From positions 21,604,164 to 21,668,163 of the forward strand of contig JARWKL010000005.1 in NCBI GenBank assembly GCA_029961685.1: DNA of 64,000 bases, in the 5' to 3' direction. Below are positions 54,130-64,000 of this stretch, piece after piece. Source of the DNA: Aristolochia californica. Lineage: Eukaryota > Streptophyta > Magnoliopsida > Piperales > Aristolochiaceae. The notes below the pieces were generated by a model. That model was given only the letters and a program-made list of their open reading frames with translations. It was not told where the DNA came from and made no database searches. Position 1 is the stretch's first letter, and each line of letters starts with the position of its first letter. The translations under genes were made by a program, and so were the position numbers.

Positions 54130-55457
54130 ACATGATAAATCCCTTTACAATCATCTATGATCGTTAGGTCAACTTTTGTAAATGGGAAAATAATGGCTTG
54201 TTTCAGCCAGATAAATATCCCACTGCACATTTACTTGAGAATTTAATTTTATTCTCTTTAAAAGGTTTGGATCCATAGGTCATTTGCATCTTTATCATGT
54301 TTCAAGCATGCAATAAAACATGAGTGGAAAAATCTCTTAGTTATAAAATTTCGAGCTATTAGGGTTGAACTAGTGGAATTTTCCCAAACATGGCTAACAA
54401 AACTTGTGTTCATTTATGGTGAATAAATTTTATTTACTTATATTTGTTATTGCTTTAAATTCTTTCCATACATAAACTCTAAAATTTTCATTTTGTTGTG
54501 ATCTATTTGCCTATTATCTATTCTTTTATTTACGAGATGAAGGGAAAGGGAAAACTCAAGTTTTGATTAAAGAAAAAAGTATACATCTAAAATGGAAAGC
54601 ACAATGCAAAAATGTAGAGAGAGATAATTCCAAAAAATGTTTGTAATTTTTAGTGATTGTAAACACTTTTTAGTTTTTACATATTAGGTTCTACAATTGT
54701 CGAGAGAAGGAGGAGGCAGGTGATTTTTAACTGAGTGTTGACTCCCAATGCATAAGTTATTCCTTACAAAAATATAACCCGTTATGCATGATAAATCACT
54801 TTACAATCATCTATGATTGTGAGGTCAGGTTTTTGTAAATGGGCAAAATAATGGCCTGTTTGACTCGGGTAAATATCCCACAACACATTTAGTTGAGAAT
54901 TTAATGTTATTCTCTTTAAAAGGTTTGGATCCATAGGTCACTTGCATCTTTAACATGTTTTAAGCATGCATATCCATTTTTTAAAACATGTGTAAAAAAA
55001 TCTCTTTCTTAAAATTCCGAGCTATTAGGGTTGAACTAGTGGAATTTCCCAATCTTCGAAAACAAAACTTTTGTGTTCATTTGTGGTGTGTGAATAAATT
55101 TTCAGCATTACTTACATTTTTTATTTCTATAAATTATTTCCATACATAAACTCTAAAATTTTCATTTTGTTGTGAGTTATTTGCCTTTTATCTCTTTTTT
55201 TTGTTTACGAGATGAAGGGAAAGTGAAAACTCAAGTTTTGATTTTAAAAAAAAGTATACATATAAAATGGAAATGCACAATGCACAAATGTAGAGAGAGA
55301 TAATTCCAAAAAGTGTCTATAATTTTTAGGGATTGTAAACTCTTAGTTTTTATATATCAGGTTATGCACTCATCGGGAAAAGGGGGAGGTGTAGGATTTT
55401 TAACTGAGTGTGGACTCCAATCCATAAGTTATTCCTTACAAAAATATAGCCCATTAC
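54130..55457. repeat. 1.33 kb dimer repeat, copy 2
   Basis: Units start at 54130 and 54786, paired one to one with 52798 and 53456. Over the first 110 bp of the second units I see only two or three differences. The ends of the first units share an unusual GAGAGNAGGAG patch (near 53373 and 54701) where most units have GGGAAAAGGGGG. Confidence 0.9.
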
Positions 55458-56795
55458 GCATGATGAATTACTTTAAAATCATGTATGATCGTTAGGTCAG
55501 CTTTTTATAAATGGGCAAAATAATGGCTTGTTTGACTCGGGTAAATATCCCACCGCATGTTCACTTGCGAATTTAATGTTATTCTCTTTAAAAGGTTTGG
55601 AACCATAGGTCATTTGCATCTTTAACATGTTTCAGGCATGCATATCCATTTTTTAAAACATGTGTAGAAAAATCTCTATCTTATAAAATTTTGAGTTATA
55701 AGGGTTGAACTAGTGGAATTTCCCAAACTTGGATAACAAAACTTTTGTGTTCATTTGTGGTGTGTGTATAAATTTTCTTTACTGACATTTGTTTATTGCT
55801 TTAAATTCTTTCCATACATAAACTCTAAAATTTTCATTTTTTTGTGATCTATTTGCCTTTTGTCTCGTTTTTTTTTGTCTACGAGATGAAGGGAAAGTTT
55901 TGATTTAAAAAAAAAGAATACATCTAAAATGGAAATGCACTATGCCCAAATGTAGAGAGATATAATTCCAAAAAGTGTCTATAATTTTTAGGGATTGTAA
56001 ACTCTTTTGAGTTTTTATATATCAGGTTATGCAATCGTCGGGAAAAGGGGGAGGCGGGGGATTTTGAACTCAGTGTGGACTCCCAATCCATAAGTCATTC
56101 CTTACTAAAATGTAGCACGTTACGCGTGATAAATCACTTTAAAATCATCTATGATAGTTAGGTCAGTACTTTGTAAATGGGCAAAATAATGGCTTGTTTG
56201 ACTCGGGTAAATATCCCACCGCACGTTCACTTGAGAATTTAATGTTATTCTCTTTAAAAGGTTTGGATCCATAGGTCATTTGCATCTTTAACATGTTTCA
56301 GGCATGCATATCCATTTTTTAAAACATGTGTAGAAAAATCTTTTTCATATAAAAGTTCGAGTTATAAGGATTGAACTAGTGGAATTTCCCAAACTTGGAT
56401 AACAAAACTTTGTGATCATTTGTGGTGTGTGAATAAATTTTCTTTAATTACATTTTTTTATTGCTTTAAATTCTTTCCATACATAAATTTTAAATTTTAA
56501 TTTTGTTGGGATCTTTTTGCCTTTTATCTCTTTTTTTTGTGACGAGATAAAGGGAAAATGAAAGTCAAGTTTTGATTTAAGAAAAAAGTATACATCTAAA
56601 ATGGAAATTCACAATGCACAAATGTAGAGAGAGGTAATCAAGAAAAGCGTCTGTAATTTTTAGAGATCGTAAACTCTTTTTAGCTCTTATATATCAGGTT
56701 CTGCAATCATCGGGAAAAGGGGGAGGTGGTGGAGTTTTAACTGAGTGTTGACTCCCAATCCATATGTCAGTCCTTAAAAAAATATTGTACATTGT
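55458..56795. repeat. Pair of closely related adjacent monomers
   Basis: Units at 55458 and 56124, 666 bp apart, share CATGTTTCAGGCATGC and GAGTTATAAGG, which are rare elsewhere. This fits a single-monomer tandem duplication followed by divergence. Confidence 0.75.
56040..56060 (+). other. Conserved G-rich patch (representative)
   Basis: GGGAAAAGGGGGAGGCGGGGG is the only strongly G-rich stretch in an otherwise A+T-rich unit and recurs near +590 of nearly every unit. It has three G runs of three or more. A canonical four-run G-quadruplex is therefore not present, but a two-layer form is conceivable. Confidence 0.6.
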
Positions 56796-59280
56796 GCATG
56801 ATAAATAACTTCAGAATCATCAATGATCATTAGGTCAACTTTTTGTAAATGGGCAAAATAATGGCTTATTTGACTCGGGTAAATATCCCACTGCACGTTC
56901 ACTTGAGAATTTAATGTTGTTATCTTTAAAAGGTTTGGATCCATAGGTCATTTGCTTCTTTAACATCTTTTAAGCATGCATATCCATTTTTTAAAACATG
57001 TGTAGAAATATCTCTTTCTTATAAAATTCTGAGCTATTCGGGTTGAACTAGTGGAATTTCTTAAACTTGGATAACAAAACTTTTGTGTTCATTTGTGGTT
57101 TGTGAATAAATTTTATTTACTTACATTTGTTTATTGCTTTAAATTATTTCCATACATAAGCTCTAAATTTTTTATTTTATTGTGATCTATTTGCCTTTTA
57201 TCTCTTTTTGTTGTTTACGAGATAGTGGAGAGTGAATGCTCAAGTTTTGATTTAATAAAAAAGTATACATCTAAAATGTAAATGTACAATGCACAAATGT
57301 AGAGAGAGATAATTCCAAAAAGTGTCTATAATTTTTAGGGATGGTAAACTTTTTGTAGTTTTTATATATCAGGTTCTCCAATCGTCGATAAAAGGGGGAT
57401 GCGATGGAATTTTTACTGAGTGTTGACCCCCAATCCATAAGTAATTCCGTACAAAAGTATAGCTCGTTACGCATGATAATTCACTTTACAATCATCTATG
57501 ATCGTTAGGTCAGCTTTTTGTAAATGGGCAAAATAATGGCTTGTTTAATTCGAGTAAATATCCTACCGCACCTTCACTTGAGAATTTAATGTTATTCTCT
57601 TTAAAAGGAGGTTTGGATCCATAGGTCATTGCATCTTTAACATGTTTCAATCATGCATATCCTTTTTTAAAAACATGTACAGAAAAATCTCTTTCTTAAA
57701 AAATTCTGAGCTATTAGGGTTGAACTAGTGGAATTTCCCAAAGTTGGATAACAAAACTTTTGTCTACATTTGTGGTGTGTGAATAAATTTTCTTTACTTA
57801 TATTGGTTTATTTATTTAAATTCTTTCCAAACATAAACTCTAAAATTTTCATTTGTTGTGATCTATTTTCCTTTTATCTTTTTTTTTTTTTGTTTACGGG
57901 ATGAAGGGAAAGTGAAAACTCAAGTTTTGATTTAAGAAAAAAGTATACATCTAAAATGGAAATGCACAAGAGAAAAATGTAGAGAGAGATAATTTGAAAA
58001 AGTGTATGTAATTTTTAAAGATTGTAAACTCTTTTTAGTTTTTATATATCTGGTTCTGCAATCGTTGGGAAAAGGGGAAGGAGGGGGATTTTTAACTGAG
58101 TGTTGACTCCCATTCCACAAGTCCGTCCTTACATAAATATAGCCCGTTACGCATGATAAATAACTTTACAATCATCTATGATCGTTAGGTCAACTTTTTG
58201 TAAATGGGCAAAATAATGGCTTGTTTGACTCTTGTAAATATCCCGCCGCACGTTCACTTGAGAATTTAATGTTATTCTCTTCAAAAGGTTTGGATCCATA
58301 AGTGATTTTCATCTTTAACCTGTTTCAAGCATGCATATCCTTTTTTTAAAACATGTGTAGAAAAATCTCTTTCTTATAAAATTTCTAGCTAAAAGGGTTG
58401 AACTAGTGGAATTTCCCAAACTTGGACAACAAAACTTTGGTGTTCATTTGTGGTGCGTGAATAAATTTTGTTTACTTACATTTGCTCACTGCTTTAAATT
58501 CTTTCCATAAATAAACTCTAAAATTTTCATTTTGTTGTGTTCTATTTGCCTTTTATGTCTTTTTTTTGTTTACAAGAAGAAGGGAAAGTGAAAACTCAAG
58601 TTTTGATTTAAGAAAAAAGTATACATCTAAAAAGGAAAAGCACAAGAGAAAAAGGTAGAAAGAGATAATCCGAAAAAGTGTCTGTAATTTTTAGGGATAG
58701 TAAACTCTTTTTAGTTTTTATATATATGGTTCTGCAATCGTCGGAAAAAGGGGAAGGCGGGAGATTTTTAGGTCATTTGCATCTTTAACATGTTTCATGC
58801 CGTCATATCCAATTTTAAAACATGTGTAGAAGAAAATCTCTTCGTTATAAAATTCCAAGCTATTAGGGTTGAACTAATGGAATTTCCCACACTTGGATAA
58901 TAAAACTATTGTGTTCATTTGTGGTGTGTGAATAAATTTTCTTTACTAACATTGTTTATATTTTTAAAATTTTTTCCATACATAAACTCTAAAATTTTCA
59001 TTTTGTTGTGATCTATTTGCCTTTTTTTTTTTTTTCGGGATGAAGGGAGAGCGAAAACCCAAAGTTTTGATTTAAGAAAAAAGTGTACATCTAAAATGGA
59101 AATGCACAATGCACAAATGTAGAGAGAGATAATTCCAAAGATTTTTTAGGATTGTAAGCTCTTTTTAGTTATTATATCTCAGGTTTTGCAATCGTTGGGA
59201 AAAGAGGGAGGCGGGGGATTTTTAAATGAATGTTGACTCCCAATCCATAAGTCATTTCTTACAAAAATATAGCCCGTAAT
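56796..59280. repeat. Monomers with one large deletion
   Basis: Units start at 56796, 57471 and 58151, followed by a remnant at 58771-59280. At 58770/58771 GATTTTTA is joined to GGTCATTTGCATC, removing about 230 bp that span a unit end and the next unit start including its BamHI-type box. Unit 57471 has a small GGAGG insertion before TTTGGATCC at about 57608. Confidence 0.82.
58760..58782. other. ~230-bp deletion junction across a unit boundary
   Basis: The G-rich patch and GATTTTTA of one unit run into GGTCATTTGCATCTTTAAC of the next. The end of the first unit and the first ~150-170 bp of the second are missing. The remnant unit that follows is only 510 bp. Confidence 0.87.
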
Positions 59281-62280
59281 GGTTGATAAAAAACTATAAA
59301 ATCATCTATGATTATTAGGTCAGCTTTTTGTAAATGGGAAAATAATGGCTTGTTTGACTCGAGTAAATATCCCAGCACATGTCCACTTGAGAATTTAATG
59401 AGCTTTTGTTATTCACTGTAAAAGCTTTGGATCCATACGTCATTTGCATATTTAACATGTTTCAAGCATGCATATCCATTTTTAAAACATGTGTAGAAGA
59501 AAATCTCTTTCTTATAAAATTCCAAGCTATTAGGGTTAAACTAGTGGACTTTCCCAAACTTGGATAACAAAACTTTTGTGTTCATTTGTGGTGTGTGAAT
59601 AAATTTTCATTACTTAGATTTTTTTTATTGTTTTAAATTTTTTCCATGCATAAACTCTAAAATTTTCATTTTGTTGTGATCTATTTGCCTTTTTTTTTAT
59701 GGGATAGAGGGAGAACGAAAACCCAAAGTATTGATTTAAGAAAAAAATATACATCTAAAATGAAAATTTAGAATGCACAAATGTAGAGAGAGATAATTCC
59801 AAAGAGCGTCTGTAATTTTTAGGGATTGTAAGCTCTTTTTAGTTTTTATATCTCAGGTTTTGCAATTGTCGGGAAAAGGGGGAAAAGGCGGATTTTAAAC
59901 TAAGTGTTGACTCCAAATCCAGAAGTCATTTCTTACAAAAATATAGCCTGTTATGCATGATAAATCCCTTTACAGTCACCTATGACGGTTAGGTCAGCTT
60001 TTTGTAAGTGGGCAAAATAATGGCTTCTTTGGCTCGGGTAACTATCCCAGCGCACGTCCACTTGAGAATTTAATGAGCGTTTGTTATTCTCTTTAAAAGC
60101 TTTGGATCCATAGGTCATTTGCATCTTTAACATCTTTCAAGCACGCATATCCATTTTTAAAACATGTGGAGAAAAAAATCTCTTTCTTATAAAATTCCAA
60201 GCTATTCGGGTTGAACTAATTTAATTTCCCAAACATGGATAACAAAAATTTTGTGTTCATTTGTGGTGTGTCAAAAAATTTTCTTTACTTACATTTTTGT
60301 TATTGGTTTAAATTTTTTCCATACATAAACTCTAAAATTTTCATTTAGTTGTGATCTATTTGCCTTTTTTTTGTTTTGGGGGATGAAGGGAGAGAAAAAA
60401 CCCAAAGTTTAGATATAAGAAAAAAGTGTACATCTAAAAAGGAAATGCACAATGAACAAATGTAGAGAGAGATTTTTCGAAAGAGTGTCTGTAAATTTTA
60501 GATGTTGTATGCTCTTTTTAGTTTTTATATCTCTGGTTTTGCAATCGTCGGGAAAATGGGGAGGCGAGGGATTTTTAATTGAGTGTTGACTCCAAATCCA
60601 TAAGTCATTTCTTACAAAAAATATAGCCCGTCATGCATGATAAATCACTTTACAATCGTCTATGATACTTAGGTCAACTTTTTTTAAATGGGAAAAATAA
60701 TGGCTTGTTCAACTCTGGTAAATATCCCAGCGCACGTCCACTTGAGAATTTAATGAGGGTGTGTTATTCTCTTTAAATTCTTTGGATCCATAAGTCATTT
60801 GCATCTTGAACATGCTTCATGCATGAATATCCTTTTTTAAAACATTTGGAAAAGAAAATCTCTTTCTTAAAAAATTCCAAGTTATTCGGGTATAACTAGT
60901 GGAATTTCCAAAACTTGGATTAAAAAACTTTTGTATTCATTTGTGGTGTGTGAATAAATTTTTTTATTTACATTTTTGTTATTGTTTTAAATTTTTTCCT
61001 CCCATAAACTCTAAAATTTTCATTTTGTTGTGATCTATTTGCCTTTTTTTTTTACGGGATGAAGGGACAGCGAAAACCCAAAGTTTATATTTAAGAAAAA
61101 TGTGTACATCTAAAATGGAAATGCACAATGCACAAATTTTCAGAGAGACAATTCCAAAGAGTGTCCATAATTTTTAGGGATTGTAAGCTCTTTTTAGTTT
61201 TGATGTCACAGGTTTTGCATTCATCGGGAAAAGGGGGGATTTTTAAATGAGTGTTGACTCCCAATCCATAAGTCATTTTTTACAAAAATATAGCCCGTTA
61301 CGCATGATAAATCACTTTATAATTATCTATGATTGTTAGGTCAGGTATTTGTAAATGGGCAAAATAATGGCTTGTTTGACTAGGGTAAATATCCCACCGC
61401 ACGTCCACTTGAGAATTTAATGAGCTTTTGCTATTCTCTTTAAAAGCTTTGGATTCATAAGTCATTTGCATCTTTAACATGTTTCAAACATGCATATCCA
61501 TTTTTAAAACATGTGTAGAAGAAAATCTCTTTCTTTTAAAATTCCAAGCTATTAGGGTTGAACTAGTGGAATTTTCCAAATTTGGATAACAAAACTTTTG
61601 TGTTCATTTGTGGTGACTGAATAAATTTTTTTACTTACATTTTTGTTATTTTTTTAAATTTTTTCCTTACATAAACTCTAAAGATTCATTCTGTTGTGAT
61701 CTATTTGCCTTTTTTTTGTTTACGGGATGAAGGGACAGCGAAAACCCAAAGTTTTGATTTAAGAAAAAAACGTACATCTAAAATTGAAATGCACAATGCA
61801 CAAATGTAGAGAGACATAATTCCAAAGAGTGTCCATAATTTTTAGGGATTCTAAGCTCTCTTTAGTTTTTATATCTCTGGTTTTGCAATTGTCGAGAAAA
61901 GGGGGAGGCGGGGGATTTTTAACTGAGAGTTGACTCCCAATGCATAAGTCATTTCTGACAAAAATATAGCCCGTTACGCATGATAAATCGTTTTACAATC
62001 ATCTACGATTGTTAGGGCAGCTTTTTGTAAATGGGCAAAATATTGGCATGTTTGACTCGGGTAAATATCCCAGCGCACGTCCACTTGAGAATTATATGAG
62101 CGTTTGTTATTCTCTTTAAATGCTTTGGATGCATAGGTCATTTGCATCTTTAACATGTTTCAAGCATGCATATCCATTTTTAAAATATGTGTAGAAGAAA
62201 ATCTCTTTCTTATAAAATTCCAAGCTATTAGGGTTGAACTAGTGGAATTTCCCAAACTTGGATAACAAAACTTTTGTATT
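59281..62280. repeat. Right-end subfamily with a 9-bp insertion
   Basis: Units start at 59281, 59955, 60635, 61302 and 61978. All have extra bases after TTTAATGAG (forms AGCTTTTG, AGCGTTTG, AGGGTGTG) before TTATTCTC. They also share GTAGAAGAAAATCTC-like spacing with 3-4 extra bases, CACGTCCACTTGAG in place of CACGTTCACTTGAG, and ACGGGATGAAGGGA with CCCAAAG downstream. The same markers continue in the duplicated units to the right, so seven consecutive units form one lineage. Confidence 0.88.
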
Positions 62281-62951
62281 CATTTGTGGTGTGTTAATTA
62301 ATTTTATTTACTTTCATTTTTTTATTGCGTTAAAATTTTATTTACTTTCATTTTTTTATTGCTTTAATTTTATCTGTTTTCCTTTTATCTGTTTACGGGT
62401 TGAAGGGAGAGTGAAAACCCAAAGTTTGATTTTAGAAAAAAGTGTACATCTAAAATGGTAATGCACAATGCACAAATGTAGGGAGAGATAATTCCAAAGA
62501 GTATCCATAATTTATAGGGATAGTAAGCTTTTTTAGTTTTTATATCTTAGGGTTTCCAATTGTAGGGAAAAGGGGGAAAAAGGGGGATTTTTAACTGAGT
62601 GTTGACTCCCAATCCATAAGTCATTTCTTACAAAAATATAGCCCGTTGCGCATGATAAATCAATTTACGGTCATCGATGACGGTTATGTCAACTTTTTGT
62701 AAGTGGGCAAAATAATGGCTTCTTTGACTCGGGTAACTATCCCAGCGCACGTCCACTTGAGAATTTAATGAGCGTTTGTTATTCTCTTTAAATGCTTTGG
62801 ATCCATAGGTCATTTGCATCTAGAACATTTTTCAAGCATGCAAATCTATTTTTAAAACAAGTGTAGAAGAAATCACTTTCTTATAAAATTCGAAGCTATT
62901 AGGGTTGAACTAGTGGAATTTCCCAAACTTGGTTAACAAAACTTTTGTTTT
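62281..62951. repeat. 671-bp exact tandem duplication, copy 1
   Basis: Read against 62952-63622, every line I compared is identical at an offset of exactly 671. Just upstream, single-base differences appear (GGATAAC versus GGTTAAC; TTTTGTATT versus TTTTGTTTT). The unit also has a private 34-bp internal duplication and lacks about 45 bp that normally contain CTTTCCATACATAAACTC. Confidence 0.93.
62301..62362. repeat. Local 34-bp direct repeat inside the duplicated unit
   Basis: ATTTTATTTACTTTCATTTT and the bases after it begin at 62301 and again at 62335. The matching part is 28 bp, separated by GTTAAA. It replaces the usual CTTTCCATACATAAACTC segment. The same structure recurs 671 bp downstream at about 62972-63033. 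Confidence 0.88.
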
Positions 62952-63622
62952 CATTTGTGGTGTGTTAATTAATTTTATTTACTTTCATTTTTTTATTGCG
63001 TTAAAATTTTATTTACTTTCATTTTTTTATTGCTTTAATTTTATCTGTTTTCCTTTTATCTGTTTACGGGTTGAAGGGAGAGTGAAAACCCAAAGTTTGA
63101 TTTTAGAAAAAAGTGTACATCTAAAATGGTAATGCACAATGCACAAATGTAGGGAGAGATAATTCCAAAGAGTATCCATAATTTATAGGGATAGTAAGCT
63201 TTTTTAGTTTTTATATCTTAGGGTTTCCAATTGTAGGGAAAAGGGGGAAAAAGGGGGATTTTTAACTGAGTGTTGACTCCCAATCCATAAGTCATTTCTT
63301 ACAAAAATATAGCCCGTTGCGCATGATAAATCAATTTACGGTCATCGATGACGGTTATGTCAACTTTTTGTAAGTGGGCAAAATAATGGCTTCTTTGACT
63401 CGGGTAACTATCCCAGCGCACGTCCACTTGAGAATTTAATGAGCGTTTGTTATTCTCTTTAAATGCTTTGGATCCATAGGTCATTTGCATCTAGAACATT
63501 TTTCAAGCATGCAAATCTATTTTTAAAACAAGTGTAGAAGAAATCACTTTCTTATAAAATTCGAAGCTATTAGGGTTGAACTAGTGGAATTTCCCAAACT
63601 TGGTTAACAAAACTTTTGTTTT
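62952..63622. repeat. 671-bp exact tandem duplication, copy 2
   Basis: This copy is identical to 62281-62951. The match continues about 14 bp further (to about 63636, GGTGTGT), then the sequence changes to GAATTAATTTTCATTAC, the ordinary form. A perfect copy among units that otherwise differ at many positions means either a very recent unequal exchange or an assembly or consensus artefact. Confidence 0.92.
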
Positions 63623-63729
63623 CATTTGTGGTGTGTGAATTAATTTTCATTACTTACATTTTTGTTATTGTTGTGAACTTTTTCCATACATAAACTCCAA
63701 AATTTTCATTTAGTTGTGATCTATTTGCC

Positions 63730-63760
<31 letters not shown>

Positions 63761-64000
63761 GGGGGGGAGGGGACAAAGGGAGAGTAAAAACCCGAAGTTT
63801 TGATCTAAGAAAACAGTGTACATCTAAAAAGGAAATGCACAATGAACAAATGTAGAGAGAGATTATACCAAAGAGTGTCCATACATTTTATGGATTGTAT
63901 GCTTTTTTTAGTTTTTATATCTCAGGTTTTGCAATCGTCGAGAAAAAGGGGAAGCGGGGGATTTTTAACTCAGTGTTGACTCTCAATCCATAAGTTATTT
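63623..64000. repeat. Last partial monomer segment, array continues
   Basis: This is the second half of the unit starting at 63321. It carries the homopolymer tract and ends in ATCCATAAGTTATTT, about 20-25 bases short of the next unit start. The array does not end in this window. Confidence 0.88.
63730..63774. repeat. T10-G28 homopolymer junction
   Basis: Ten T (63730-63739) are followed by 28 uninterrupted G (63740-63767), then AGGGGACAAAGGG. Sister units have a T-tract followed by GTTTACGGGATGAAGGG here. The unit at 59955 has a GGGGG run at 60378-60382 in the same place, a possible seed for slippage. A G28 run can form G-quadruplexes and is also a typical place for sequencing errors, so its true length is uncertain. 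Confidence 0.85.

Larger units (their letters stand above)
1..64000. repeat. Satellite DNA array, ~670 bp monomer, whole window
   Basis: About 98 head-to-tail copies of one A+T-rich unit fill the window, all in the same orientation. Unit starts were placed by eye on the GCATGATAAATC-like box. Examples are 1014, 1684, 3024, 6721, 8061, 9396, 13086, 14438, 18411, 20422, 25809, 31204, 38570, 43852, 52128, 55458, 58151 and 61978. Most units are 655-680 bp. Neighbouring units are clearly alike but carry many substitutions and small indels, while units separated by an HOR period are closer. No unit has an uninterrupted frame longer than about 80 codons, and no foreign DNA interrupts the array. Such arrays normally form constitutive heterochromatin (centromeric, pericentromeric or subtelomeric). 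Which of these applies cannot be read from the sequence. I do not recognise the family. Confidence 0.97.

Noticed and set aside
62258..63132. Two near-identical 67-codon plus-strand frames at 62258-62461 and 62929-63132
   Set aside because: They differ by one residue because the DNA is duplicated. The hydrophobic look comes from T-rich sequence, and other units lack the frame.
59951..63490. Five similar 60-63 codon minus-strand frames (59951, 61298, 61974, 62628, 63299)
   Set aside because: They recur because the units recur. The last two are exact copies from the 671-bp duplication. There is no conservation beyond that of the DNA and no coding features.

Overview
The whole 64 kb window is one satellite DNA array. 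I see no gene, RNA gene, transposon or other unrelated insert. A unit of about 670 bp (usually 655-680 bp) repeats head to tail from the first base to the last, always in the same orientation. I count about 98 units or remnants. Using the conserved GCATGATAAATC-like box as an arbitrary unit start, the order inside a unit is: this box; a GATCGTTAGGTC box; GGTAAATATCCC; a BamHI-type GGATCCATAGGTCATT box near +145; a short inverted repeat with a GCATGC core near +170; ATTAGGGTTGAACTAG near +250; a half-unit point near +335; a T-tract near +405; a purine tract near +425; a doubled TGCACAA near +490; TATATATC near +570; a G-rich patch near +590; and GTGTTGACTCC near +625. The array is very A+T rich (roughly 70% by eye).

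A long pure satellite array with nested higher-order repeats (HORs) points to a eukaryotic nuclear chromosome, in centromeric, pericentromeric, subtelomeric or knob-like heterochromatin. Frequent CG to TG or CA differences between units suggest past cytosine methylation, which fits a plant or a vertebrate better than an unmethylated genome. I do not recognise the satellite family and cannot name the organism.

Layout. (1) 1-2358: a half unit and diverged single units. (2) 2359-12405: two tandem copies of a 5.04 kb HOR made of seven full units and one 337-bp half unit. (3) 12406-16381: single units. (4) 16382-34519: a four-type cassette (A-B-C-D) recurring at 4-, 5- and 8-unit spacing. (5) 34520-37222: a dimer repeat of about 1.35 kb. 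(6) 37223-49671: a trimer repeat of about 2.0 kb, then a deletion-rich stretch up to 50790. (7) 50791-59280: single units plus a clean 1.33 kb dimer repeat at 52798-55457. (8) 59281-64000: a subfamily with a 9-bp insertion, ending in an exact 671-bp tandem duplication and a T10-G28 homopolymer. A GGAATTACCC variant is confined to about 16.6-49.3 kb, with the GGAATTTCCC form on both flanks, so the middle looks like a separately amplified domain.

All open reading frames found (60-80 codons) lie inside the repeat, recur in the same place in other units and are interrupted in most of them. I treat none as a gene. The most informative signals are the nested HORs, the half-unit that fits two nucleosome lengths, the exact duplication, and the G28 tract. 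The last two could be biological or assembly effects.
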